Shown piece by piece: positions 17,171 through 24,624 of a stretch of DNA of 64,000 nt. The DNA comes from an uncultured Bacteroidota bacterium. Its GTDB lineage: Bacteria > Bacteroidota > Bacteroidia > Bacteroidales > UBA12481. The stretch is from assembly GCA_903851365.1 (NCBI GenBank), contig CAINOB010000103.1, positions 62,001 to 126,000 of the forward strand, in the 5' to 3' direction. How positions within the stretch are numbered: the stretch's first letter is position 1; each line of letters begins with the position of its first letter. Position numbers and translations under genes: made by a program. Below the pieces are notes generated by a model that was not told the origin of the DNA, ran no database searches, and saw nothing but the letters and a program-made list of their open reading frames with translations.

Positions 17171-17833
17171 ATGGAATTGAGTGATAAATATCCGTGTAAG
17201 TACCGGATGGTAATAATTGAAGGCAATATTGGCGCTGGTAAAACATCTTTAGCCAGGCGCATCAACAATGATTATAGTAGCCACCTGATTCTGGAACGAT
17301 TTGCAGACAACCCCTTTTTGCCAAAATTTTATCAGGATCCTGATCGTTTTGCTTTCCCACTGGAGATGTCGTTCCTGGCCGACCGATACACACAACTTAA
17401 AAAGGAACTGATCGATCCCGATATTTTTGCCCCTTTTATTGTGGCTGACTACTATTTCATGAAGTCCTTGATTTTTGCAGCCAATACACTTACAGGTGAT
17501 GAGTATAATCTTTATTCTCAGCTGTTTCACCTCATGTATTCGTCGCTGCCAAAACCCGATTTGTATATTTATTTACATCAGGACGCTGAAAATCTACTCA
17601 CCAATATTTGGAACCGGGGCCGCGAATATGAGTCGGCCATTACTGCGGATTATCTTAAAAAGATACAATCAGGTTATTTTGATTTCTTCCGGCAGGAGCC
17701 TTCCATGAGAATCCTTCTAGTGGATACCCGAGAAATTGATTTTGTAAATAATCAGGAAGATTATAACACCTTGATCGATGCTATTTTCGGTCAGGAATAT
17801 CCTATCGGATTATCACGAGTTTTTTTGCATTGA
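17171..17833 (+). CDS. Deoxynucleoside kinase
   Basis: A 220-residue P-loop kinase of the deoxyribonucleoside kinase family (dNK/dGK/dAK), which phosphorylates salvaged deoxynucleosides. Walker A is EGNIGAGKTSLARR (about 15-28). LERFADNPFLPKFYQDPDRFAFPLEMSFLADRY is the substrate-side Glu-Arg region typical of Bacteroidota members, YIYLHQDAENLLTNIWNRGREYE is the DRS/lid area, and VDTREIDFVNNQEDY is near the C-terminus. ATG 17171 gives MELSDKYPCKYRMVIIEG; ATG 17207 (MVIIEGNIG) is possible, notably because a TATTTTTG at 17160-17167 would start RNA just past 17171. Nucleoside preference cannot be told from sequence. Confidence 0.88.
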   Translation: MELSDKYPCKYRMVIIEGNIGAGKTSLARRINNDYSSHLILERFADNPFLPKFYQDPDRFAFPLEMSFLADRYTQLKKELIDPDIFAPFIVADYYFMKSLIFAANTLTGDEYNLYSQLFHLMYSSLPKPDLYIYLHQDAENLLTNIWNRGREYESAITADYLKKIQSGYFDFFRQEPSMRILLVDTREIDFVNNQEDYNTLIDAIFGQEYPIGLSRVFLH

Positions 17834-17856
17834 TCTCCAAAAGATTTATATTTTTG
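17824..17856 (+). promoter_or_regulatory. Promoter of the TPR/OmpA-like lipoprotein gene
   Basis: TTTG at 17824-17827 and TATTTTTG at 17849-17856 are 21 bases apart and match the Bacteroidota -33/-7 pair. The leader to the ATG at 17900 would be roughly 36 bases. Confidence 0.55.
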
Positions 17857-17899
17857 TCGTACATTGAAATCGAAAATCACAAACATAAAACTAGTAGTT

Positions 17900-19624
17900 A
17901 TGAAGAAGTTGAACCTGAGTTTTTTAGCGGCCATAGCAGTCATTGCTCTTTTTTCGGGCTGCAGCGGTCTTAACAAAATGAAGAAATCCGCATCAGGGAT
18001 TAAGTATGAAGTAAAACCAGAAGTTCTGGAAATGAATGGCGGAATCGTCGGCCTGACTCTTGAAGCCACTTATCCGAAGAAGTTTTTCAACAAAAAGGCA
18101 ATTGTTGTTGCTACTCCGGTTCTGAAAACTCCTTCAGGCGAAGTTGACTTTAAACCTTTAACTCTCCAAGGTGAAAAGGTTACTGACAATAATAAAGTTG
18201 TGAATTATGCTTCAGGCGGAAAAGTCAGTTATGAAGGTACTGTTCCTTATACCAAGGAAATGCGCCAGTCTGAACTGATTGTTAAAGTTGACGCTTCAAT
18301 GAAAACCAAAAAGGTTTCATTTGATCCGGTCAAAGTTGCTGACGGTGTGATTTCAACTCCAACCCTTCTGGCTAACCAGCTTGGCGAAGTGGTAGTTGCC
18401 CCTGATAAATTCCAGAGAATTATTCCTGAAACCTACCAGGCCGACATTAAGTTTGATATTAATAAATCCGAAGTTAAAAAATCGGAAATGAAATCAGACG
18501 ATATCACAGCACTGAAGGATAAGGTTAAATCAGCCAATGCACAGAAAAATTACAATATTAAAGGCATTGATGTTTCCGCTTATGCCTCACCAGACGGAAA
18601 ATTAGCTTTAAATGATAAACTGGCTAAAGATCGTTCACAGACCTCTTCCAAGTTCTTCAAAAAAGAACTTGAAAACATGAAGGTGTCTAAAGCTGATCAA
18701 TCAGAATTTTTTAAACTGATGTCAACAGCTGAAGACTGGGACGGTTTTAAAGAAATGGTTTCAAAATCAAAAATTCAGGATAAAGATTTGATTTTGCGTG
18801 TTTTGTCAATGTATAATGATCCTGAAGTTCGTGAAAAGGAAATACGTAACATTTCTGCTGCTTTCTCAGAATTGGCTACACAAATCCTCCCGGCTTTGCG
18901 TCGTTCAAAATTCTCTGTTAATGTTGATGTCATTGGAAAATCAGACGATGAACTGCTGAAAATCGCTACCACAAAACCAGCTGACCTGGGTATCGAAGAA
19001 GTTCTTTATGCTGCCAGCCTGACAAAAGATGTTAAAGTTCAGAATGGTATTTATAAAGCTGCTACTGAAAAATTCCCGACCTGCTACAGGGCATGGAACG
19101 ATTTTGGGATGACTGCTGCTGAGCAAGGGGACTATAAAACCGCTAAAACTGCAATTGAGAAGGCTAATTCATTAAAGGCTGATGATCCTATTATCCTCAA
19201 TAACCTTGGAGTTGTTGCTTTGGCTGAAGGTAATTATGATAAAGCTGAAGGCCTGTTCCACAGTGCATCGGCAGCCGGAAGTGAAGTTGATCATAACCTG
19301 GGTATCATTAATATCAAGAAAGGTAATTACAGTCAGGCTGTCACCAATTTTGGCGCTTCCTGCCTATTTAATGCAGCATTGGCTCAGACCTTAAGCAAAG
19401 ATTACGCTAAGGCACTGAAAACCCTGGATTGCATTAAAGATCCTAACGCCATGACCAATTACCTCAGAGCTGTTGTATATGCCCGCCAGGGACAGACTGC
19501 AAACATGTTTAAATCACTTGAAGCTGCTGTTGCTGCCCAGGCTGATCTGAAACAACTGGCAAAAACTGATCTCGAATTCGGTAAATTCTTTGCTGATCCT
19601 AAGTTTACGGCTTTGGTGAAGTAG
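17900..19624 (+). CDS. TPR lipoprotein with OmpA-like central domain
   Basis: A 574-residue predicted lipoprotein (MKKLNLSFLAAIAVIALFSGC, lipidated Cys21). The mature N-terminal part (about 30-175) is beta-rich (YEVKPEVLEMNGGIVGLTLEATYPKKFF). The middle (about 185-345) resembles an OmpA-type fold, with ADIKFDINKSEVKKSEM and ASPDGKLALNDKLAKDRSQ in the positions of the OmpA D/R peptidoglycan motif. The C-terminal third is TPR repeats (WNDFGMTAAEQGDYKTA, LNNLGVVALAEGNYDKA). Lys-rich, strongly biased codon use and a good promoter suggest high expression. It probably links the outer membrane and peptidoglycan; the exact role is unknown. Convergent with the M56 gene, with a terminator between. Confidence 0.8.
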   Translation: MKKLNLSFLAAIAVIALFSGCSGLNKMKKSASGIKYEVKPEVLEMNGGIVGLTLEATYPKKFFNKKAIVVATPVLKTPSGEVDFKPLTLQGEKVTDNNKVVNYASGGKVSYEGTVPYTKEMRQSELIVKVDASMKTKKVSFDPVKVADGVISTPTLLANQLGEVVVAPDKFQRIIPETYQADIKFDINKSEVKKSEMKSDDITALKDKVKSANAQKNYNIKGIDVSAYASPDGKLALNDKLAKDRSQTSSKFFKKELENMKVSKADQSEFFKLMSTAEDWDGFKEMVSKSKIQDKDLILRVLSMYNDPEVREKEIRNISAAFSELATQILPALRRSKFSVNVDVIGKSDDELLKIATTKPADLGIEEVLYAASLTKDVKVQNGIYKAATEKFPTCYRAWNDFGMTAAEQGDYKTAKTAIEKANSLKADDPIILNNLGVVALAEGNYDKAEGLFHSASAAGSEVDHNLGIINIKKGNYSQAVTNFGASCLFNAALAQTLSKDYAKALKTLDCIKDPNAMTNYLRAVVYARQGQTANMFKSLEAAVAAQADLKQLAKTDLEFGKFFADPKFTALVK

Positions 19625-19625
19625 A

Positions 19626-19668
19626 TTTTATAGTTGCCAACTTGAAAGAAAAGTTGGCAACTATAAAA
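19626..19668. repeat. Perfect 18-bp inverted repeat
   Basis: Arms TTTTATAGTTGCCAACTT (19626-19643) and AAGTTGGCAACTATAAAA (19651-19668) pair completely around a 7-base loop. A/T polarity is opposite to that of an intrinsic terminator (T-run leads, A-run trails) on both strands, so another role such as RNA 3'-end protection or a dispersed REP-like element is possible. Confidence 0.75.
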
Positions 19669-19671
19669 TAA

Positions 19672-19706
19672 AAAAGAGGCTGTCTCAATGCGAGGCAGCC
19701 TCTTTT
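19672..19706. terminator. Bidirectional intrinsic terminator
   Basis: Arms AAAAGAGGCTGTCTC (19672-19686) and GAGGCAGCCTCTTTT (19692-19706) form a 15-base stem with one T-G pair and a 5-base loop. The A-run and T-run at the base serve both the plus-strand lipoprotein gene and the minus-strand M56 gene. Confidence 0.85.
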
Positions 19707-19722
19707 ATTGTAAATCAGACGG

Positions 19723-21006
19723 TCATTTTTTCTTTTGGTCAAGAGTGAAATTTACCGGGATGGTAATATTTACACTGCATGGTTTTCCGTCGAGCTCAGC
19801 TGGTTTCCATGCAGGTGATGAATTGATTACTCTGACAGCTTCCTTGTCGAGCATCGGATTGGCACTTCTTACCACCTTAACATCACGGATTTCGCCAGTC
19901 TTGCTGATCTCAAATGACACGAATACCTTACCGGTAATATTAGCTTCAATGGCTTTTTCCGGATACTTGAGGTTTTCCCCGATCCACTTGGAAAAGCCTT
20001 CCATATTGCCCCCCTGGAACAGAGGCGGCGCATTGAACTTGGCAGGTTCCTTTGCTTCAATTTTTTTGTCCTGGTCAACGGTAGTTTCCTTTACAGTTTC
20101 TTTTTTGTTTTGAACCTGTGCCAGAACCGATGACGACCAGCCACTCAGAAGGACCATCACGGCGATCAGAGGGGCTGAGAGCAGATATTTCAATCCTGCC
20201 AACCTTGTTTGTTTGGTTTTGAGTAACATAATAAGTCTCCTTTTTAAAAATGATTGATTGTTGAATGAATTCATTTGAATAAGTCGGGGAGCGTGGAACT
20301 GATGATTTATCAGGGTGGTGGAATATCCTGCTTTATCGCTTCCGGCAACTGCTGCATCGGCAATATATTCATGCGTAAGACGAAGTTTTCCGGCGATAAG
20401 ATGAATGGCCGGATTGTAAAAGAAAAGAATCCTGATTATCAGTATTATCAGATTATCAAAACTGTGCAGCTGAATTGCATGCACTTTTTCATGCTCCAGA
20501 ATGGCTTGGGTCTCACTTTTTTCGGGTTCAAAAGGAGCAGGGAAGTATATCATATGAAAAAAGCTGAAGGCTGACCATGGTTTATCAAGGATCACGATGT
20601 GGTGAGAGTTCCATTTCTGTCTGGGCATTGTTTTTGACCAGATCAGCAACCTGATAAACTGAACAAATGCAACGGTGATCAGCACCACGACAATGGAAAT
20701 ATAAAGGATTCCCGGCCAGGGTATCATCTGACCCGTTAATGCCATGTTGGAATGACCATTCGATTGTGGGTTATTGATGGAGATTTCCCTGAGCAAAATC
20801 ATCGGGATGCCAAAAATTGAATTTATCTGAGATCCCATTTTAATTTGTAAGGGCAACCAGGGTATAATCACAGCCAGAATCGATCCCCCAAGTAAAAAGA
20901 ACCTGTTTGCCTGGAAGAACCTGATTTTGTTGAAAAACAATTCAAAAGAAACCCAGATAAAAACCAGGAAAACATTGGTAAGAATGAGGTTTGGTAAATA
21001 GCTCAT
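19723..21006 (-). CDS. BlaR1/MecR1-like M56 sensor protease with TonB-type C-terminus
   Basis: A 427-residue membrane protein. N-terminal hydrophobic segments (about 5-25, 37-53, 98-122, then one near 275-292) surround an M56 zinc-peptidase domain with HEKVH at 172-176 and a second Asn-Pro metal-side motif (FFYNPAIHLIAGKLRLTHEYIAD). The C-terminal 95 residues (about 333-427) form a TonB-C domain (GKVFVSFEISKTGEIRDVKVV, AWKPAELDGKPCSVNITIPVNF). In place of the penicillin-sensing domain of BlaR1, this protein carries the TonB-type fold, so the signal sensed is unlikely to be a beta-lactam. Its start overlaps the BlaI stop by four bases, as in classical blaI-blaR1 operons. Confidence 0.88.
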   Translation of the reverse strand: MSYLPNLILTNVFLVFIWVSFELFFNKIRFFQANRFFLLGGSILAVIIPWLPLQIKMGSQINSIFGIPMILLREISINNPQSNGHSNMALTGQMIPWPGILYISIVVVLITVAFVQFIRLLIWSKTMPRQKWNSHHIVILDKPWSAFSFFHMIYFPAPFEPEKSETQAILEHEKVHAIQLHSFDNLIILIIRILFFYNPAIHLIAGKLRLTHEYIADAAVAGSDKAGYSTTLINHQFHAPRLIQMNSFNNQSFLKRRLIMLLKTKQTRLAGLKYLLSAPLIAVMVLLSGWSSSVLAQVQNKKETVKETTVDQDKKIEAKEPAKFNAPPLFQGGNMEGFSKWIGENLKYPEKAIEANITGKVFVSFEISKTGEIRDVKVVRSANPMLDKEAVRVINSSPAWKPAELDGKPCSVNITIPVNFTLDQKKK

Positions 21007-21374
21007 GGCTTTTCTTTTTTCAGGTTTTCCATCATTTTCAGTAAGTCATCCATTTCTTTCACCGACATCTTCTCCTTCCGTGAAAAAAACGATACCATTT
21101 GCTTCAGACTGCCATCAAAATAATTCTCCATCATTTTTTTTAATGAAAAATGGGAGTACTCTTCCTTGCTGATGATTGCCTTGTACCGGTGGGTGGGGCC
21201 AAAAGCCTCATGATCGATAAATCCTTTTGATTCCAGAATTCTTACAATCGTTGAAACCGTGCTGTATGCTGGCTTAGGTGTGGGTAGCTCGGCAATTATG
21301 TCCTTAACAAATGCGGGTTCTATATCCCATAAAACCTGCATAATCTGTTCTTCTGCCTTTGTTAAATCGCGCAT
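21003..21374 (-). CDS. BlaI/MecI-family transcriptional repressor
   Basis: A 123-residue winged-helix repressor: LTKAEEQIMQVLWDIEPAFVKDI and KPAYSTVSTIVRILESKGFIDHEAFGPTHRYKAI are the hallmark DNA-binding segments, and the C-terminal helices form the dimer region. In the known systems the M56 protein cleaves the repressor between those parts, inducing the operon. Two inverted repeats upstream (21420-21457), with AACTAA/TTAGTT arms, are good operator candidates, so the pair is probably autoregulated. The start is the ATG at 21372-21374. Confidence 0.92.
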   Translation of the reverse strand: MRDLTKAEEQIMQVLWDIEPAFVKDIIAELPTPKPAYSTVSTIVRILESKGFIDHEAFGPTHRYKAIISKEEYSHFSLKKMMENYFDGSLKQMVSFFSRKEKMSVKEMDDLLKMMENLKKEKP

Positions 21375-21391
21375 CTCGTTACATTTTAAAT

Positions 21392-21422
21392 CAAATATAT
21401 AACGAGGAAATTAATTATCCAA
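21392..21422 (-). promoter_or_regulatory. Promoter of the blaI-M56 operon
   Basis: On the minus strand TTG (21422-21420) and TATATTTG (21399-21392) are separated by 20 bases. The -33 TTG lies inside the first operator, so repressor binding there would block polymerase. Confidence 0.6.
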
Positions 21423-21457
21423 CTAAATTGTTAGTTGATTTAACTAAAGAGTTAGTT
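21420..21457. promoter_or_regulatory. Twin BlaI-type operators
   Basis: Two dyads: CAACTAA-ATTG-TTAGTTG at 21420-21437 and AACTAA-AGAG-TTAGTT at 21442-21457. Both have a 4-base centre, and their centres are 21 bp apart, about two helical turns. The arms resemble the TACA/TGTA-type BlaI boxes only in layout, so the assignment rests on position ahead of blaI and on symmetry. Confidence 0.65.
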
Positions 21458-21476
21458 CACTTCACAGATGAGCACA

Positions 21477-21989
21477 TTATCTTATAATTTCCCAGAGCAG
21501 AATGCCAACGCTTACAGCAACATTAAGGGAGTGCTTGGTGCCATATTGCGGTATTTCAATGGCAGCTTCACATATTGCAAGGACTTCCGGGGAGACACCA
21601 TGAATTTCATGACCAAAAACAAATGCCAGAGATCCATCAGCCTTGAATTCATTGAGGGGTGTTGTCAGGGTGGTTTGCTCCACGGCAAATACGTGGTACC
21701 CTTTCGATTTAAGGTCCACAATAGCATCAGAAGTATGTTCAAAATACTGCCAATCAACGGAAAGTTCGGCCCCGAGAGCACTTTTGTGAATATCGCGATG
21801 AGGCGGAGGGGTACTGATACCGCAGAGTATAATCTTTTCGATACGGAATGCATCGGCTGACCGGAAGATTGAACCTATATTGTTCAGACTACGGATATTA
21901 TCCAGAATAATAGTAATTGGATTTTTTTCAGAGGCTTTGAATCCTTCCACATCCAGTCGTCCGTGTTCATCGTTAGTAAGTTGTCTCAT
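21477..21989 (-). CDS. TrmH/SpoU-family RNA methyltransferase
   Basis: A 170-residue SPOUT-class 2'-O-methyltransferase. Motif 1 is ILDNIRSLNNIGSIFRSADAF (Asn and Arg of the catalytic knot), motif 2 AFVFGHEIHGVSPEVL and motif 3 IEIPQYGTKHSLNVAVSVGI, which form the SAM-binding trefoil knot. It lacks an N-terminal substrate-binding extension, so it is a minimal form acting on tRNA or rRNA; which one cannot be told. The start MRQLTNDEHGR at 21989 is preferred over an upstream ATG at 22019. It lies upstream of the BlaI operators and is divergent from sucC. Confidence 0.88.
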   Translation of the reverse strand: MRQLTNDEHGRLDVEGFKASEKNPITIILDNIRSLNNIGSIFRSADAFRIEKIILCGISTPPPHRDIHKSALGAELSVDWQYFEHTSDAIVDLKSKGYHVFAVEQTTLTTPLNEFKADGSLAFVFGHEIHGVSPEVLAICEAAIEIPQYGTKHSLNVAVSVGILLWEIIR

Positions 21990-22114
21990 CGTGCATATTT
22001 TGCGTAAAAATAGCACCATTGGGATTAACCTATGTAAATGATTTTTGTTTAACCTAAAAAAGTTGCAATTTTAGAGCCTTCCAATAGTTATATAACCAGA
22101 TTAATCTTGCGTTT

Positions 22115-23314
22115 ATGAATCTTCACGAATACCAGGCCAAACAACTGCTTCAACTTCATGGAGTACCGGTTGCTGAAGGACTTATGGTTGAATCACCTGA
22201 AGCAGCAGTTGAAGCTGCCCAAATCATACAGAGTCAGACTGGCACAAAATTCTGGGTGATCAAGGCTCAAATACATGCCGGGGGCCGGGGAAAAGGCGGC
22301 GGTGTAAAGATTGCTTCTTCACTGGATCAGGTAAAGGAACTGGCTACTAAAATTCTTGGAATGACGCTGGTTACCCCCCAAACCGGTCCCGAAGGGAAAC
22401 TGGTTCGTAAGCTTTTAGTTCAACGCGACATGTATTATCCGGGTGCTGATGGGAAACCAGCAGTAAAGGAATTCTATATGAGTGTCCTTCTTAACCGCAA
22501 AACCGGTAGGAATATCGTTATGTATTCAACTGAAGGAGGTGTTGATATTGAAGGTGTTGCAGTAAATACGCCCCATCTGATCTTTACTGAAGAAATTGAT
22601 CCGGGTGTTGGAATATTGCCGTTTCAGGCCAGGAAAATAGCCTTTAACCTCAAGTTGCAGGGGACGGCCCATAAGAACATGGTGAAATTTGTCACCTCAC
22701 TTTATAATGCCTATTTGGCAACTGATGCTTCACTGTTGGAAATCAATCCTTTAGTAAAGACATCCGACGACCTGATTCTGGCCGCTGATGCCAAGGTCAA
22801 TCTTGATGAAAACGCCTTGTTCCGTCATCCCGATTATGCTGCCCTGCGTGATCTTTTTGAGGAAGATCCCACCGAGGTGGAAGCTTCGCAGTTTAATCTC
22901 AATTTTATTAAGCTCGACGGTAATGTCGGTTGTATGGTTAATGGTGCTGGTTTAGCCATGGCAACCATGGATATGATTAAGCTTTCGGGTGGTCAGCCTG
23001 CTAACTTTCTGGATGTTGGAGGTACGGCCAGTCCGGAGACTGTGGAAGCAGGGTTCCGCATCATCCTGAAGGACCCCAATGTAAAAGCCATCATGATCAA
23101 TATTTTTGGTGGAATTGTACGTTGCGACAGGGTAGCGCAGGGTGTGGTAGATGCTTATAAACAGATTGGAACAATACCTGTACCGGTTATTGTCCGGCTC
23201 CAGGGAACCAATGCTGTTGAAGCTAAGGTTATCATTGACCGATCGGGACTTAAGGTGTCGTCAGCAATTACACTTGAAGAGGCCGCCGCTCTGGTGAAGA
23301 AGGCTGTTTCCTGA
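22115..23314 (+). CDS. sucC: Succinate-CoA ligase, beta subunit
   Basis: The beta subunit (399 residues) of succinyl-CoA synthetase, the substrate-level phosphorylation step of the TCA cycle. The ATP-grasp N-terminal part starts MNLHEYQAKQLL and carries KAQIHAGGRGKGGGVK (about 47-62), LEINPLV (about 209) and DAKVNLDENALF. The C-terminal ligase-CoA part includes FLDVGGTASPETV (about 295) and NIFGGIVRCDRVAQGV (about 329). The alpha subunit sucD is not adjacent, so the two subunits are encoded at separate loci. The nucleotide specificity (ADP or GDP) is not certain from sequence. Confidence 0.96.
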   Translation: MNLHEYQAKQLLQLHGVPVAEGLMVESPEAAVEAAQIIQSQTGTKFWVIKAQIHAGGRGKGGGVKIASSLDQVKELATKILGMTLVTPQTGPEGKLVRKLLVQRDMYYPGADGKPAVKEFYMSVLLNRKTGRNIVMYSTEGGVDIEGVAVNTPHLIFTEEIDPGVGILPFQARKIAFNLKLQGTAHKNMVKFVTSLYNAYLATDASLLEINPLVKTSDDLILAADAKVNLDENALFRHPDYAALRDLFEEDPTEVEASQFNLNFIKLDGNVGCMVNGAGLAMATMDMIKLSGGQPANFLDVGGTASPETVEAGFRIILKDPNVKAIMINIFGGIVRCDRVAQGVVDAYKQIGTIPVPVIVRLQGTNAVEAKVIIDRSGLKVSSAITLEEAAALVKKAVS

Positions 23315-23316
23315 TA

Positions 23317-23324
23317 TATCTTTG
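23317..23324 (+). promoter_or_regulatory. Candidate -7 box (TATCTTTG)
   Basis: TATCTTTG follows the sucC stop by two bases, 33 bases ahead of the DUF4294 gene start. No -33 TTG stands out, so this is a weak call. Confidence 0.35.
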
Positions 23325-23357
23325 TAAAAAATCGGCAAAGGAATTGCCTGGGTACGT

Positions 23358-23951
23358 ATGCGGTTTATTGTAGCAGCGATTCTCTTTTGCCTGGCAGGGA
23401 CAGGTTTATCCGCTCAAACGGTGAAAACGGCCAGGAAGGATTCGACTATTCAGGTCGTTATCGTAAATGGAGATACCCTCTGGCATATAGATCTGAAGGA
23501 AGTCGTAATTTTCCCACCCAAAACTTTTAAAAGCCGATCCGATGAAAAACAATACTGGAGATTGGTTTATAATATCAAAAAGGTATTACCCTATTCAAAA
23601 ATTATTGCCGCCACAGTAAATGAGGTTGAATTTAAATTGGGATCACTGACCAATGATCGGGAACGGAAGAAATTCATCAAGAATATGGAAGATTCCCTTT
23701 GGAAAAGATATGAGCCTGATATGCGGCAAATGACTACCACTCAGGGGGAGCTTCTGTTTAAACTGGTTGACCGTGAAACTTCAAATTCCTCGTATTTCTG
23801 GATCGAGTCGTTCAGGGGATCCGTCAGCGCTTTTTTTTGGCAGGGAGTAGCCCGCCTTTTCGGTACCAACCTCAAATCCAAGTATGATCCAACAGGCGAG
23901 GATGCGCTTATCGAGCAGATCGTCAAGTATATAGAAAAGGGGATTCTTTAG
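23358..23951 (+). CDS. DUF4294 domain-containing exported protein
   Basis: A 197-residue protein with a signal peptide (MRFIVAAILFCLAGTGLSAQ). The mature part matches the DUF4294 family of Bacteroidota: GDTLWHIDLKEVVIFPPK, YWRLVYNIKKVLPYSKI and SLWKRYEPDMRQMTTTQGELLFKLVDRET, with YDPTGEDALIEQIVKYIE at the end. Its function is unknown; it is periplasmic or surface-exposed by prediction. Its stop overlaps the stop of the convergent elbB gene by four bases, leaving no room for a terminator. Confidence 0.85.
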   Translation: MRFIVAAILFCLAGTGLSAQTVKTARKDSTIQVVIVNGDTLWHIDLKEVVIFPPKTFKSRSDEKQYWRLVYNIKKVLPYSKIIAATVNEVEFKLGSLTNDRERKKFIKNMEDSLWKRYEPDMRQMTTTQGELLFKLVDRETSNSSYFWIESFRGSVSAFFWQGVARLFGTNLKSKYDPTGEDALIEQIVKYIEKGIL

Positions 23952-24613
23952 GGCAGAGGGCAGAGTTCAAGCAGCGCATTAACAGTATTCATGGCCCCTT
24001 CGGCTATATCAACGATATTGGAATCGAGCATATAGCACGGATTGGTTACCACCTTATTCTTTTTATCGACAACAATTTCCTGAGCGTTCGTAGTTTCGTG
24101 ATTTGCGCCCATCTTTTTAACATTCTGGATTGCAGATGGATCCTGCCCCATGGTGATAGTCACATTGTTAAGGACTTTTGCCAGAATCACAGGTGAGATG
24201 CAAAGTGCACCAATTGGCTTGCCTGCTTTGTGCATTGATTTAACTGCTTTCTCTACCTCCGGATTAACGGTGCAATCGGCTCCGTCAAAAGCATAAGTGC
24301 ATAAGTTTTTAGCAACGCCAAATCCTCCGGCGAACATCAGGACATCAAAGTCCTGATCCTTAAACTCACTCAGCGGCCTGATTTTTCCACGGGCAATTCT
24401 GGCGGCTTCAACCAGAACATTGCGGGTTTCGTCAGCAGGCTGACCGGTAAGGTGGTTGATAACATGATGTTGATTGATATCAGGTGCAAAAACCTCGTAT
24501 GTTGATTTGGCTCTGGCAATGGCATAAAGGGCCATTACGGATTCCTGAATTTCGGCGCCGTCCTTATGGCCACAACCGGCGAGAATAACAGCAAATTTCT
24601 TAGGTGTTTTCAT
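23948..24613 (-). CDS. elbB: ElbB-type glyoxalase / DJ-1-PfpI superfamily protein
   Basis: A 221-residue protein of the DJ-1/PfpI fold matching ElbB (isoprenoid biosynthesis glyoxalase ElbB): FAVILAGCGHKDGAEIQESV at the N-terminus, FAPDINQHHVINHLTG, FDVLMFAGGFGVAKNLCTY and GKPIGALCISPVILAKVL with the nucleophile-elbow Cys. E. coli ElbB has glyoxalase activity in vitro. It lies 11 bases after the sugar-phosphate transferase gene on the same strand, so it is probably the last gene of that operon, though no functional link is obvious. Confidence 0.9.
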   Translation of the reverse strand: MKTPKKFAVILAGCGHKDGAEIQESVMALYAIARAKSTYEVFAPDINQHHVINHLTGQPADETRNVLVEAARIARGKIRPLSEFKDQDFDVLMFAGGFGVAKNLCTYAFDGADCTVNPEVEKAVKSMHKAGKPIGALCISPVILAKVLNNVTITMGQDPSAIQNVKKMGANHETTNAQEIVVDKKNKVVTNPCYMLDSNIVDIAEGAMNTVNALLELCPLP

Positions 24614-24624
24614 AATCTGGGTAA

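Noticed and set aside
19626-19668. Inverted repeat as an intrinsic terminator
   Set aside because: The T-run leads and the A-run trails on both strands; the neighbouring stem at 19672 fits better.
21468-21860. Long open frame opposite the TrmH-type gene
   Set aside because: The minus-strand protein has complete SPOUT motifs; the plus frame has no recognisable family, and overlaps it fully.
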